The position numbers and the translations under genes are program-made. Source: JBBRYK01 sp038237665 (GTDB lineage Bacteria > Actinomycetota > Thermoleophilia > Gaiellales > Gaiellaceae). From it: 42,424 nt of DNA. Positions within the stretch are counted from its first letter, which is position 1. Each line of letters starts with the position of its first letter. This document shows, piece after piece, positions 15,785 to 25,867 of this stretch. The stretch is from the NCBI GenBank assembly GCA_038237665.1, contig JBBRYK010000018.1:1-42424 (forward strand), written 5' to 3'. The notes beneath the pieces are model-generated. The model was not told the DNA's origin. It did not search any database and worked only from the letters and a program-made list of their open reading frames with translations.

Positions 15785-16970
15785 TACCAAGCCCCTGGCG
15801 CGACGGAAGGTCTGGCTGATCGGCATCGGCGGGGCCGGCATGTCCGCCTATGCACTCGTCGCAAAGGCGTGGGGTGCGGAGGTGGGCGGCTGGGACCGCA
15901 ACGAGACGCCGTACCTGGACGCGCTGCGCGCAGCCGGCATCGAGGTTCGGGTCTCCTCGGAGCCCGAGACTCCGCAAGGGAAGGAGGTCTTCGTCTCGAG
16001 CGCCTATCCCGGCGTGGCCGGGCGGCCCCGCGCCGAGCTGCTCGCCGAGCTCGTCTCGCTTCGGCGCGCGATCGTCGTCGCCGGTGCTCACGGGAAGACC
16101 ACGACCGCCGCGATGATCGCCTTCGCCCTCCTGGAGGCCGGCGAAGACCCAGCGTGGATCGTCGGCGGCGAGGTGCCGCAGCTCGGCGCGAACGCCGGCA
16201 CGGGCGAGGGCTGGCTCGTCGTCGAGGGAGACGAATCCGACCGGAGCCTCGAGGCGCTCCGGCCGCAGATTGCCGTCGTCCTGAACGTCGATCTCGACCA
16301 TCACTCCGCCTTCGCGTCGCGCGCGGAGGTCGAGGCCCTCTTCGAGCAGTGGCTGGTCAACGTCCCGAGCGTCGTCCGCGGCTCCGAGCTTCGCCCGGCC
16401 GACATCGAGCTCGCCGTGCCCGGCGAGCACAACCGCCGGAACGCGGCCGCCGCGCTGGCCGCCCTCGAGCTGGCCGGGGTCGATCGTGCCCGGGCCGGTC
16501 GGGCTCTCGCGGACTTCCGCGGTGCAGGCCGCCGCTTCGAAACCGCCGGCGAAGCCGGAGGCGTCACCGTCGTGGACGACTACGCCCACAACCCGGCCAA
16601 GCTCGAGGCGCTGCTGGAAGCCGCGCGCGAGCGCGCGGACGGCCGCGTCCTCGTCCTCTTCCAACCGCACCTCCCCTCGCGCACGCGCCACCTCTGGCGC
16701 GAGCTCGGCGCCGCCCTGACTCACGCGGATGCCGCCTGCGTGACGGAGATCTATGCCGCCCGCGAGGCCGTGCCCGAAGGGCTCTCCGGGAAGCTGGTGG
16801 CCGAGGCGGCGGCCGATGCCCGCCCGGGGATGACCGTCGGCTGGGCGGCCGGGCTCGAAGCCGCGGTGAGGATCGTCGCCGGCTGGGCGCGGCCCGGCGA
16901 CCTCGTGCTCACCGTCGGCGCGGGGGACGTCGACCGTGCCGTGCCGCTTCTGCTCGAGGCCCTCGCGTGA
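15774..16970 (+). CDS. murC: UDP-N-acetylmuramate--L-alanine ligase MurC
   Basis: A 398-residue Mur ligase adding L-alanine to UDP-MurNAc, the first peptide step. The N-terminal motif is WLIGIGGAGMSAYALVA. The P-loop is GAHGKTTTAAM (about residues 103-113), then EGDESDRSLEAL, LNVDLDHHSAF and GEHNRRNAAAALAAL. The C-terminal domain begins with VVDDYAHNPAKLEALL and has FQPHLPSRTRHL. It is about 50 residues shorter than most MurC, mainly in the middle and end, but all catalytic motifs are present. The start is TTG 15774 within murG; it overlaps murB by 4 nt (GTGA). Confidence 0.94.
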   Translation: MPADTKPLARRKVWLIGIGGAGMSAYALVAKAWGAEVGGWDRNETPYLDALRAAGIEVRVSSEPETPQGKEVFVSSAYPGVAGRPRAELLAELVSLRRAIVVAGAHGKTTTAAMIAFALLEAGEDPAWIVGGEVPQLGANAGTGEGWLVVEGDESDRSLEALRPQIAVVLNVDLDHHSAFASRAEVEALFEQWLVNVPSVVRGSELRPADIELAVPGEHNRRNAAAALAALELAGVDRARAGRALADFRGAGRRFETAGEAGGVTVVDDYAHNPAKLEALLEAARERADGRVLVLFQPHLPSRTRHLWRELGAALTHADAACVTEIYAAREAVPEGLSGKLVAEAAADARPGMTVGWAAGLEAAVRIVAGWARPGDLVLTVGAGDVDRAVPLLLEALA

Positions 16971-17860
16971 ACATAGAAGAGCGCGTCCCGCTGTCGCGCT
17001 TCACGACCATCGGCACCGGTGGTCCGGCGCGGTGGTTCGCGCGGCCCCGCACGGTCGCCGAGCTCGAAGAGGCGGTTGCTTGGGCGGCCGGGCGCGGTGC
17101 GGAAAGCACAGTCGTGGGCCTCGGCTCGAACCTGCTCGTCGCCGACGAAGGGGTCGACGCGCTCGTCCTCAAGCTCGAGGGCGAGCTCGCGGCGGCCGAG
17201 GTGCAGGAGGAGCTCCTCGTTGCGGGTGGCGGAGCCGCGAACGCGGTGTGCCTGCATCGCGTTCGTGCCGCGGGGCTCGGCGGGTTCGAATTCGCGTGCG
17301 CGATCCCGGGCACGGTGGGTGGGGGCGTGAGGATGAACGCCGGCGCGTACGGCGGCGACTGGGCGGCGATTCTCGTCCGGGCGCTCGTCGTCGGGCCGGA
17401 CGGGTCCGCGTGGCGAACCCCGTCCGAGCTCGGGCTCAGCTACCGCCACTCCGAGCTTCGGGCCGGGGAGGTGGTCGCGCAGGCGGAGTTCCGGCTGTCC
17501 CCGCAGGATCCGGAGGAGATCAAGGCGAAGATCGCGGACTTTCAGTCTCAGCGGAAGGCCACGCAGCCGACGAACAAGCGGACTTTCGGGAGTGTCTTCA
17601 AAAACCCGGAGCACGAGTTCGGCGCAGGGCGGATGCTGGAGGCCTGTGGGCTGAAGGGCTTCCAGGTTGGCGGTGCGCAGATCTCGCCACGGCACGCCAA
17701 CTTCATCGAGAACGCGGGCAAGGCGAGCTCGGAGGACGCACTCGCGCTGATGGCCGAAGCGTGCCGGCGGGCGCTCGAGCAGTACGGCGTGGAGCTGGAG
17801 CGCGAGGTCGTGTTCCTCGGACCGCTCGAGTTGCCGCCCGCGGGCGAGAGCGCCGGGTAG
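16967..17860 (+). CDS. murB: UDP-N-acetylenolpyruvoylglucosamine reductase MurB
   Basis: A 297-residue FAD-dependent reductase that converts UDP-GlcNAc-enolpyruvate to UDP-MurNAc with NADPH. The FAD-binding part shows TTIGTGGPARWFARP and VVGLGSNLLVADEG, and GFEFACAIPGTVGGGVRMNAG is the flavin-binding core. SYRHSEL and KRTFGSVFKNPE carry the substrate Tyr/Arg and the catalytic Ser, as in type II enzymes. The C-terminal GLKGFQVGGAQISPRHANFI and final Glu region complete the active site. GTG 16967 overlaps the murC stop. It is positioned as usual just before ftsQ. Confidence 0.95.
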   Translation: MNIEERVPLSRFTTIGTGGPARWFARPRTVAELEEAVAWAAGRGAESTVVGLGSNLLVADEGVDALVLKLEGELAAAEVQEELLVAGGGAANAVCLHRVRAAGLGGFEFACAIPGTVGGGVRMNAGAYGGDWAAILVRALVVGPDGSAWRTPSELGLSYRHSELRAGEVVAQAEFRLSPQDPEEIKAKIADFQSQRKATQPTNKRTFGSVFKNPEHEFGAGRMLEACGLKGFQVGGAQISPRHANFIENAGKASSEDALALMAEACRRALEQYGVELEREVVFLGPLELPPAGESAG

Positions 17861-17894
17861 GAACGGCTCCGCGCACGGCGAAGGGTTCCGGCGG

Positions 17895-18707
17895 ATGGCC
17901 GCCCGAGCCCGCCCACGTCCTCGTTCGCGGGCTGCCGTCGCGCGCCTGCCCCGCCCTCTACCCGGGCTCAGCGCTGTCGCCGCGAGGGTCGCACCTTCGT
18001 GGCGCTCGCTCCTCGGCGGATTGGTCCTGCTCGCGCTCGCCGGCGGTGCCTATCTCGCCGCCCTCGAGACGTCGATGTTCGCCGTCCGCACGATCCGGGT
18101 CGACGGCGCGTCCCCTCAGGTCGCCGCGCAGGTCCGCCATGCCCTCGACCCGCTTGTGGGCAAGAGCCTCCTCAAGATCGGGGGGACCGACGTGCAGCGG
18201 CGCCTCGCCGGGCTCGTCACCATCGCCGCCGCGGAGTCGAACCGCGACTTCCCCCACACACTCCGGGTCCACGTCCAGGTCGAGAAGCCACTCGCGGTTC
18301 TGCGGCAGGGCTCCGCCGCCTGGCTCGTGTCGGCCGACGGCCGGGTGCTCAGGGCGCTTCCCCATCCGCGTCTGTCGAGTCTCTCGCGCGTGTGGCTTCC
18401 GGCGAGCGCTTCGGTGACGCCCGAAGCCGTGCTGGCCGACCCCCGCGGCCTGGAGGCGGTGACTGCGTTGCGCACCCTCGTGCGCGAGCCGATCGGCCCC
18501 TCGATTCGAGACGTTCGCACGGGGGAGAGCGAGTTCACACTGATGCTCCGGTCAGGCCTTGAGGTCCGCCTCGGCGACGTCTCGGACCTCCGCCTGAAGC
18601 TCGCCGTGACGCGAAAGATCCTCCCGCAACTGAGCCCGCCGGGGTACCTGGACGTGAGCGTGCCCGAGCGGCCCGTCGCGGAGACAAACTCTCAAGTCGG
18701 AGGTTGA
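17895..18707 (+). CDS. ftsQ: Cell division protein FtsQ (POTRA domain)
   Basis: A 270-residue bitopic division protein. An Arg/Pro-rich cytoplasmic N-terminus (1-36) precedes one membrane helix (about 38-57, LLGGLVLLALAGGAYLAAL). The POTRA domain begins at about residue 62 with FAVRTIRVDGASP, and the FtsQ domain holds VQVEKPLAVLRQGSAAWLVS and a D-G-R-V-L turn. FtsQ joins FtsL and FtsB and is needed to recruit FtsW/FtsI. It starts 34 bp after murB and is followed by the promoter for ftsZ. No ftsA lies between ftsQ and ftsZ, as is normal in Actinomycetota. Confidence 0.92.
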   Translation: MAARARPRPRSRAAVARLPRPLPGLSAVAARVAPSWRSLLGGLVLLALAGGAYLAALETSMFAVRTIRVDGASPQVAAQVRHALDPLVGKSLLKIGGTDVQRRLAGLVTIAAAESNRDFPHTLRVHVQVEKPLAVLRQGSAAWLVSADGRVLRALPHPRLSSLSRVWLPASASVTPEAVLADPRGLEAVTALRTLVREPIGPSIRDVRTGESEFTLMLRSGLEVRLGDVSDLRLKLAVTRKILPQLSPPGYLDVSVPERPVAETNSQVGG

Positions 18708-18736
18708 GGTTGAGGGTGCTAAGGCGAAAGTTCTCA

Positions 18737-18765
18737 TTGACAGCGCCGACAACGATCCGTACCCT
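18737..18765 (+). promoter_or_regulatory. ftsZ: Consensus promoter for ftsZ
   Basis: A perfect -35 TTGACA (18737-18742), an optimal 17-nt spacer and -10 TACCCT (18760-18765) lie in the 124-bp gap before ftsZ. Transcription would start near 18772, giving a leader of about 60 nt with AGG 10 nt before the ATG. This is the best sigma-70-type promoter in the window and should raise FtsZ above the level set by read-through from the dcw operon. Confidence 0.8.
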
Positions 18766-18831
18766 GCCGAGAAAGGAGCGACTCGACGGCCCCATTCTCC
18801 ACTACAGCTTGAGGTCGAGTCAGGTTGAGCC

Positions 18832-19926
18832 ATGAGAGAACAGACCGGTAATTACCTCGCGATAATCAAGGTCGTCGGCGTCGGCGGCGGCGGCACGAAC
18901 GCGGTGAACCGGATGGTCGATGCGGGCCTGTCGGGCGTCGAGTTCATCGCCGTCAACACCGACGCACAGGCACTGCTGATGTGCGACGCCGACCTGAAGA
19001 TCCACATCGGAGCCCAGGCCACGCGCGGGCTCGGTGCAGGCGCGAACCCGGAGATCGGCCGCGCCGCTGCGCAGGAAAGCCGGGACGAGCTGAAGGAAGC
19101 GCTGAAGGGCGCGGACATGATCTTCGTGACCGCAGGCGAAGGCGGCGGGACGGGCACCGGCGGTGCGCCGATCGTTGCCGAGCTGAGCCGCGAGCTCGAC
19201 GCTCTCACGGTGGGCGTCGTGACGAGGCCGTTCTCGTTCGAGGGGCGCAAGCGCTCCGGGCAGGCGGAGGCCGGGATCGAAGACCTCCGCGACCGGGTCG
19301 ACACCCTGATCGTGATCGAGAACGATCGGCTCCTCCAGGTGGTCGAGAAGAAGACGTCGATCGTGGACGCGTTCAAGATGGCCGACGACGTCCTCCGGCA
19401 GGGCGTTCAGGGGATCACGGACCTGATCACGATCCCCGGGCTGGTCAACCTCGACTTCGCGGACGTCCGCACGATCATGCGGGACGCCGGCTCGGCGCTG
19501 ATGGGGATCGGAGCGGCCTCGGGCGAGAACCGCGCCGCCGAGGCAGCGCGGATCGCCGTGTCGTCGCCGTTGCTCGAGGCGTCGATCGAGGGTGCGACCG
19601 GCATCCTCTTGAACGTCACCGGCGGTCCGGAGATCGGCCTCTTCGAGGTCAACGAGGCGGCCGAGGTCGTGACCAGCGCGGCCGACCAGAACGCGAACGT
19701 GATCTTCGGCGCCGTCATCGACGACGCCGCCGGCGACGAGGTGCGCGTGACCGTGATCGCGACCGGCTTCGGGCCCGCACGGACGCGGAGGCGGCGCGAA
19801 CGGCCAGACACGGCCGGGCCTCGCGAGCCGCGCGAAACGGGCCCCCGGCGTCCCGCGAACGGTGACAGCGGCTTCGACGTCCCGCCGGACGTCCTCGAAG
19901 TCCCGTCGTTCCTCCGCGACACCTAG
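18832..19926 (+). CDS. ftsZ: Cell division GTPase FtsZ
   Basis: A 364-residue tubulin homolog forming the Z ring. The nucleotide site is shown by VGVGGGGTNAVNRM (about 15-28), the tubulin signature GGGTGTGGAP (about 105-114) and GVVTRPFSFEGRKR. The catalytic T7 loop is NLDFADVRTIM. After the globular core (to about residue 315) comes an Arg/Pro-rich linker of about 35 residues, then the conserved C-terminal peptide DVLEVPSFLRDT that binds partners such as SepF. It has its own promoter and closes the dcw cluster. No sepF, ylm genes or divIVA follow; the next genes are gcv. Confidence 0.98.
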   Translation: MREQTGNYLAIIKVVGVGGGGTNAVNRMVDAGLSGVEFIAVNTDAQALLMCDADLKIHIGAQATRGLGAGANPEIGRAAAQESRDELKEALKGADMIFVTAGEGGGTGTGGAPIVAELSRELDALTVGVVTRPFSFEGRKRSGQAEAGIEDLRDRVDTLIVIENDRLLQVVEKKTSIVDAFKMADDVLRQGVQGITDLITIPGLVNLDFADVRTIMRDAGSALMGIGAASGENRAAEAARIAVSSPLLEASIEGATGILLNVTGGPEIGLFEVNEAAEVVTSAADQNANVIFGAVIDDAAGDEVRVTVIATGFGPARTRRRRERPDTAGPREPRETGPRRPANGDSGFDVPPDVLEVPSFLRDT

Positions 19927-19949
19927 GCGCTCGAGCCTCTGAAACCACA

Positions 19950-19984
19950 ACAGCCGGAGAGCTCTTGAGGAGTTCTCCGGCTGT
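19950..19984 (+). terminator. Hairpin terminator after ftsZ
   Basis: A 16-bp stem with two G-T wobbles and a 3-nt loop begins 23 bp after the ftsZ stop; ACAGCCGGAGA pairs with TCTCCGGCTGT. It is followed by GTGTGTGC rather than a T-run. Position and stability suggest an intrinsic terminator of the GC-rich type. Confidence 0.7.
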
Positions 19985-19988
19985 GTGT

Positions 19989-20014
19989 GCCGGTTCGGCG
20001 TCTGCCGAACCGGC
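19989..20014. terminator. Second hairpin after ftsZ
   Basis: A perfect 11-bp stem (GCCGGTTCGGC paired with GCCGAACCGGC) with a 4-nt GTCT loop lies 4 bp after the first hairpin. A third, weaker 8-bp pairing, CGGACCGG with CCGGTCCG, spans about 20014-20052. Together they likely insulate the gcv genes from dcw transcription. Confidence 0.5.
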
Positions 20015-20120
20015 GGACCGGGTCGTTCAGACCGGCGGAGTGCCGGTCCGATTGAGGGCACTACGCATCTACCGCACCGGGGTCCGGCTCAAACATCGCG
20101 GGCAGTAGCATCCGCCTCGC

Positions 20121-21170
20121 ATGCAAACCCTGGCCCGCACCCCGCTCTACGACAGGCATCTCGCGCTCGGCGCTCGCATGGTTCCCTTCGCCGGCTGGGA
20201 GATGCCGGTGCAGTACGACGGCGTGATTCCCGAGCACCGGGCGGTGCGCACCGATTGCGGCGCCTTCGACGTGTCGCACATGGGCGAGATCGAGGTGGAA
20301 GGGCCTCGCGCGCGCGACCTGCTCCAGTCTTTGCTCTCGAACGACCTTGACCGGATCGAGCCGGGGCAGGCGCAGTACACCCTGCTGACGAACGAGCCTG
20401 GCGGGATCGTCGACGACCTGATCGCCTACGTCCTCGATCCCTTCCGCTACCTGCTCATCGTCAACGCGTCGAACCGGGAGGCCGACTTCGAGTGGATCAA
20501 GGAGCGAGAGGTGCGCGGCTCGGACGTTCGTGACGTGTCCAACGACTACGCACTGATCGCGGTGCAGGGCCCCACGTCGATCGAACGTCTCGAGCTGCCG
20601 GCCGCACCGGCGTTCACCTTCGCCGAGGGGGAGATCGACGGGATCGCCTGCATGATCAGCCGCACCGGCTACACGGGCGAGCCCGGCGTCGAGATCATGG
20701 TCATGAACGAGGACGCAGCCGACCTCTGGGACCGGGTGGTCGAACGGGGAGCGAAGCCGTGCGGCCTCGGCGCCCGCGACACGCTGCGGCTCGAGGTCTG
20801 TTACCCGCTTCACGGCAACGACATCTCGCCCGAGACCGACGCGATCTCGGCCAGCCTCGGCTGGGTCTGCGCCCTCGACAAGGACTTCACCGGAGCCGGC
20901 GAGCTCCGCGCGATCAAGGAGCGCGGCCCGGAGCGGCGTCTGGCCGCCTTCGTCATGGCGGAGAAGGCGGTCCCGCGGCAGGGCATGCCGATCGAGGGTG
21001 GCGGAGAGGTGACCTCCGGGACGCATTCGCCCATGCTGGACAAGGGAATCGGGATGGGGTACGTCCCGGCCGGGACGGCCGAGCCCGGAACGAGGATCAC
21101 GATCGACGTCCGCGGCCGGCCGCGGGCGGCCGAGATCGTCAAGAAACCGATCTATCAGCGAGAGGAGTGA
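20121..21170 (+). CDS. gcvT: Glycine cleavage system T protein (aminomethyltransferase)
   Basis: A 349-residue tetrahydrofolate-dependent enzyme that takes the aminomethyl group from lipoylated GcvH, releasing NH3 and forming 5,10-methylene-THF. It starts TPLYDRHLALGARMVPFAGWEMPVQY and has GAFDVSHMGEIEVEG and DDLIAYVL. The folate-site YTGEPGVEI and GARDTLRLE follow. The C-terminal barrel has G-T-H-S-P and KKPIYQ. ATG 20121 follows TAGCAT (20106-20111) by 9 nt with no ribosome site, so it may be leaderless. It heads the gcvT-H-PA-PB operon, 4 nt before gcvH. Confidence 0.96.
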   Translation: MQTLARTPLYDRHLALGARMVPFAGWEMPVQYDGVIPEHRAVRTDCGAFDVSHMGEIEVEGPRARDLLQSLLSNDLDRIEPGQAQYTLLTNEPGGIVDDLIAYVLDPFRYLLIVNASNREADFEWIKEREVRGSDVRDVSNDYALIAVQGPTSIERLELPAAPAFTFAEGEIDGIACMISRTGYTGEPGVEIMVMNEDAADLWDRVVERGAKPCGLGARDTLRLEVCYPLHGNDISPETDAISASLGWVCALDKDFTGAGELRAIKERGPERRLAAFVMAEKAVPRQGMPIEGGGEVTSGTHSPMLDKGIGMGYVPAGTAEPGTRITIDVRGRPRAAEIVKKPIYQREE

Positions 21171-21174
21171 GCCT

Positions 21175-21567
21175 GTGGCGGCAGCGGAGAGCTATCCGGA
21201 CGGCCTGAAGTACCACCGAGACCACGACTGGGCTTCGATTCACGGCGACGACGCGACCCTCGGCATCACCTGGTATGCGCAGGACGCGCTCGGCGAGCTC
21301 GTCCACTACGAGCCGCCCGACGTGGGCGCGACGATCTCGAAGGACAACGCCTACGGCGAGGTCGAGTCCGTCAAGGCCGTGTCCGACCTGATCGCACCGC
21401 TCTCCGGCGAGGTGCTCGAGGTCAACCAGGCCGTCATCGACGCGCCGGAGCTCGTGAACGAGGACCCGTACAGCGCCTGGTTGATCAAGATCAAGCTCAG
21501 CGACATCACCGAGCCCGACTCGCTGCTCGACGTCGAGGACTATAAGAAGCAGCTCGCGGACCTCTGA
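21175..21567 (+). CDS. gcvH: Glycine cleavage system H protein (lipoyl carrier)
   Basis: A 130-residue lipoyl-domain protein that shuttles the aminomethyl intermediate between GcvP, GcvT and dihydrolipoamide dehydrogenase. The lipoylation site is Lys67 in EVESVKAVSDL. The family sequence ITWYAQDALGELVHYEPPDVG precedes it, and PLSGEVLEVNQAV and NEDPYSAWLIKIK follow. GTG 21175 has GAGAGGAG about 7 nt upstream, one of the clearer ribosome sites in the window. Full length and intact. No lipoyl synthase or lpd gene is near, so those must be elsewhere. Confidence 0.97.
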   Translation: MAAAESYPDGLKYHRDHDWASIHGDDATLGITWYAQDALGELVHYEPPDVGATISKDNAYGEVESVKAVSDLIAPLSGEVLEVNQAVIDAPELVNEDPYSAWLIKIKLSDITEPDSLLDVEDYKKQLADL

Positions 21568-21572
21568 GCAGC

Positions 21573-22909
<1,337 letters not shown>

Positions 22910-22913
<4 letters not shown>

Positions 22914-24415
22914 AGCTGATCTACGAGCAGTCGAAGACGGGCAGGCGGGCGTCCGCACTGCCGCATCCGGACCTGCCGGTGCCCGACTTGCCCGCGGAGC
23001 TCCGGCGCGCCGAGCCGCCCCGGCTGCCCGAGGTCTCGCAGCCCGAGCTCGTCCGCCACTTCACCAAGCTCGCCACGCGGACCTTCGGGATCGACACCGG
23101 CTTCTACCCCCTCGGCTCCTGCACGATGAAGCACAACCCGCGCGTGAACGAGCGGGTCGTGGCACTACCGGGCTTCCGCGATCTGCACCCGCTCCAGGAA
23201 GAGGACGGGGCGCAGGGAGCGCTCGAGCTGATGTGGCGCCTCCAGGAGATCCTGGCGGAGGTCGCGGGGCTGCCCGCGGTCTCGCTGCAGCCGGCGGCCG
23301 GTTCGCAGGGCGAGCTGACCGGGCTGATGCTCATGCGCGCGTACTTCGCCGATCGCGGCGAGGGAGACACGCGACGGAAGGTCGTCATCCCCGACACGGC
23401 GCACGGGACGAACCCGGCCAGCGTGACGATGGCCGGCTACGAGGTCACGAAGGTCGAAACAGACGCACGCGGCAACCTCGACCTCGACGACCTGCGCGCC
23501 AAGGTCGACGCGGAGACGGCAGGGCTGATGCTGACCAACCCGTCGACGCTCGGGCTGTTCGACGAGGGGATCGAGGAGGTGGCCGCGATCTTCCACGGCG
23601 CCGGGGCACTCCTGTACTACGACGGCGCCAACCTGAACGCGGTGTGCGGGATCTCCCGCCCTGGCGACATGGGCTTCGACATCGTCCACTTCAACCTGCA
23701 CAAGACGTTCTCCCAGCCGCACGGAGGCGGCGGCCCCGGCGGCGGCCCGATCGCCGTCCGCGAGGCGCTCGAGCCGTTCATGCCGGTGCCGGCGGTCGTC
23801 CGCGACGGTGATCGCTTCCGGCTCGACTACGACCGGCCGCAGTCGATCGGAAAGGTGCGCGGGTTCTGCGGGCCGTTCGGCGTCTTCGTGCGCTCGTACG
23901 CCTACATCCGCTCCTACGGCCCGGCCTTGCGGGAGATGTCCGAGGTGGCCGTGCTGAACGCCAACTACGTGCTCGCGCGGCTCCGCGACGCGTACGAGCT
24001 GCCGTACGACCGCCTCTGCATGCACGAGTTCGTGCTCTCCGCCCGGCGGCTGAAGCGCGAGCACGGCATCACCGCCCTCGACGTCGCGAAGCGGCTGATG
24101 GACTACGACTTCCATCCGCCGACGATCTATTTCCCGCTCGTCGTGCCCGAGGCGCTGATGATCGAACCGACCGAGACGGAGCCGAAGGAGACGCTCGACG
24201 AGTTCGTCGAGGCGATGCTCGCGATCGTGCACGAGGCAGCCGAGGAGCCCGAGGTGATCAAGGAGGCTCCGCACAGCCGCCCGGTCGGCCGGCTGGACGA
24301 GGTGCTCGCCGCCAAGCGCGCCGTCGTCAAGTACGGCTTCGAGCAGCACCCCGATCTCCGAGCGGAAGGCGCGCCCGCCGAGCCGCGACAGCTCGAGGCG
24401 CAGAAGGGAGCGTGA
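22910..24415 (+). CDS. gcvPB: Glycine dehydrogenase (decarboxylating) subunit 2
   Basis: A 501-residue C-terminal half of the split P protein, a PLP enzyme that decarboxylates glycine and passes the aminomethyl group to GcvH. The PLP lysine is Lys265 in FNLHKTFSQPHGGGGPGGGP. Other markers are TGFYPLGSCTMKHNPR near residue 65, QPAAGSQGELTGL, IPDTAHGTNPAS and the C-terminal ALMIEPTETEPKETLDEF. GTG 22910 overlaps gcvPA; the frame is open a little upstream but lacks homology. Its stop overlaps a GTG of the next small secreted-protein gene, whose better start is 6 nt further on. Confidence 0.96.
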
Positions 24416-24417
24416 TC

Positions 24418-24957
24418 GTGGTCCGGAGCCGTGTTCTCCTCTGGCTGGCCGCGGCGGCCCTCGCTGCGACCGCCCTGGCCGGGACGTCGGGGGCGACCTC
24501 GGCCAAGACGATGTCGGTGCGTATCACCTTCAGCGGCGTCTACAAGGGCCGCGTCAACTGGGGGCACGCCCAGAACGGCCCAGGAACGCAGCTCGTCACG
24601 TACGGCTGCATGCGCTGGAAGATCCCGGGCAGGCCGCTCCGCTACGCGGTGATCTTCGGTCAGGCATACGAGCAGAAGCAGTCGTTTCTGGCCAAGTTCG
24701 ACTACGAAGAGAGCGGGCTCGGGCGACCACACCGGTTTCGGCGCCCGGACTACCTCGGTGTCGTCGTGACTACACCGGCTGGGAACGTGTACGACGCCAT
24801 CGATCCAGGCAAGGCTGCGGTGACGATTACGCTCGCCACCAATCTCCTCGGCGGGACGTTCGACGCACGGAACCTGCACGCGTTGGACACCCGCGGCAAG
24901 CTGAACGTCAGCGGCAGCTGGAAGTGCGCCTCGCCGCTCTTTACGCGGACCCGCTAG
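24418..24957 (+). CDS. Secreted protein of unknown function, paralog of the 25868-26437 product
   Basis: A 179-residue protein with a signal peptide (hydrophobic LLWLAAAALAATALAG, then cleavage near SGATSA). The mature part is rich in beta-strand pattern: SVRITFSGVYKGRVNW, an isolated Cys in YGCMRWKIPGRPLRY and a final LNVSGSWKCAS. The two Cys probably form a disulfide. The same layout recurs in the protein at 25868-26437. I know no named family. GTG 24418 is chosen over 24412 because AAGGGAG ends 7 nt before it. It directly follows gcvPB, within what looks like the same transcript, but a link with glycine metabolism is not shown. Confidence 0.75.
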   Translation: MVRSRVLLWLAAAALAATALAGTSGATSAKTMSVRITFSGVYKGRVNWGHAQNGPGTQLVTYGCMRWKIPGRPLRYAVIFGQAYEQKQSFLAKFDYEESGLGRPHRFRRPDYLGVVVTTPAGNVYDAIDPGKAAVTITLATNLLGGTFDARNLHALDTRGKLNVSGSWKCASPLFTRTR

Positions 24958-25329
24958 GTGCGTGGAGAGAAGGTGAACCTCGCCGAGGCGCTCGAGCGCT
25001 TCGACGAGCGCTTCTCGCCGAGGATCATCGGCTACCTCAACGACTACAAGCTGCAGCTGGTCAAGATGGAGGGTGAGTTCGTCTGGCACTCGCATCCCGA
25101 GACCGACGACTTCTTTCTCGTGCTCAGCGGCCGGCTGACGATCCAGCTCCGTGACCGGGACGTCGAGCTCGGGCCGGGCGAGCTCTTCGTCGTCCCGCGG
25201 GGAGTCGAGCACTGCCCGCGAGCGACGGAGGAAGCCCATGTGCTCCTGATCGAGCCGCGCGACACGCTGAACACGGGCGACGCCGGAGGGCCGCGAACGA
25301 CCGCCGGCGAGGAGCTCTTCCAGCTCTAG
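24958..25329 (+). CDS. Cupin-domain protein
   Basis: A 123-residue single-cupin protein. Motif 1 is FVWHSHPETDDFFLVLSGRLTI (split here as WHSHPETDDFF and LVLSGRL), with two His and a Glu/Asp as likely metal ligands. Motif 2 is LGPGELFVVPRGVEHCPRA, with the fourth ligand His. Family members include small dioxygenases, isomerases and binding proteins, so the activity is open. GTG 24958 directly follows the preceding stop; GTG 24973, with GGAGAG 3 nt upstream, is an alternative that keeps the domain intact. It is packed between the secreted protein and the GNAT gene, probably one transcript. Confidence 0.88.
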   Translation: MRGEKVNLAEALERFDERFSPRIIGYLNDYKLQLVKMEGEFVWHSHPETDDFFLVLSGRLTIQLRDRDVELGPGELFVVPRGVEHCPRATEEAHVLLIEPRDTLNTGDAGGPRTTAGEELFQL

Positions 25330-25330
25330 G

Positions 25331-25858
25331 GTGCCCGTCCCCCGGCATCCCCCGCCCGAACTGCGCACCGAACGACTGCGCCTGCGCCAGTGGCGCGCCG
25401 AGGACGCCGAGCCGCTGGCCGCGATCTACTCCGAGCCGGCGTTCCTTGAACACATGCCTCCGCTCGACCTCGAGCAGACCAAGGCCCAGATCGAGCGCTT
25501 CCAGCGCGGATGGGCCGACGAGGGCTTCAGCCACTGGGCCGTTGAGGATCCCGAGAGCGGTCGCCTGATCGGGCGGATCGGGCTCATGCGGCATCGCGAC
25601 TGGCCGGTTTCCGACGCACCCGTCGAGGTTGGCTGGTCGCTCGCGCCGAGCCATTGGGGGCGCGGGCTGGCAACCGAAGGCGGGCGCGCCGCAGTCGAGC
25701 TTTGGCGCGAGCACCTCCTCGACGACGCACGGCTGATCTCGCTCACCCTCCCTGCGAACGTACGCTCACGCCGGGTCATGGAGAAGCTCGGCTTCTCAGA
25801 CGGCGGAGCCGCGCACTGGCACGGCCACGATGTCGTCTGGCTCGCGCTCGACCGCTAG
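25331..25858 (+). CDS. GNAT N-acetyltransferase (RimJ/RimL type)
   Basis: A 175-residue acetyltransferase of the RimJ/RimL-like subgroup. The N-terminal ELRTERLRLRQWRAEDAEPL is typical of it. The acetyl-CoA loop is SLAPSHWGRGLATEGGRAAVEL (Q/RxxGxG/A form, residues about 98-119), and the end LPANVRSRRVMEKLGFSDGG is the family's N-x-x-S-R-x-V-x-x-K-x-G-F motif. The acceptor could be a ribosomal protein N-terminus, an antibiotic or a small molecule; nothing here decides. GTG 25331 begins 1 nt after the cupin stop, so the genes are probably co-translated. Confidence 0.9.
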   Translation: MPVPRHPPPELRTERLRLRQWRAEDAEPLAAIYSEPAFLEHMPPLDLEQTKAQIERFQRGWADEGFSHWAVEDPESGRLIGRIGLMRHRDWPVSDAPVEVGWSLAPSHWGRGLATEGGRAAVELWREHLLDDARLISLTLPANVRSRRVMEKLGFSDGGAAHWHGHDVVWLALDR

Positions 25859-25867
25859 GCTCATGGC
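25856..25867 (+). promoter_or_regulatory. -10-like element for a leaderless start
   Basis: TAGGCT (25856-25861) is followed by 6 nt and the GTG at 25868, with no Shine-Dalgarno sequence. It overlaps the stop codon of the GNAT gene. It is one of several genes here with this arrangement. Confidence 0.4.

Noticed and set aside
14736..16724. 662-codon minus-strand frame antisense to murG and murC
   Set aside because: No recognisable protein features; a mirror of the codon bias of the plus-strand Mur genes.
20015..20120. Glycine riboswitch before gcvT
   Set aside because: Glycine riboswitches commonly precede gcv genes, but this stretch has only about 100 bp, much of it in hairpins that read as terminators, and no recognisable aptamer core. 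gcvT appears leaderless from TAGCAT.
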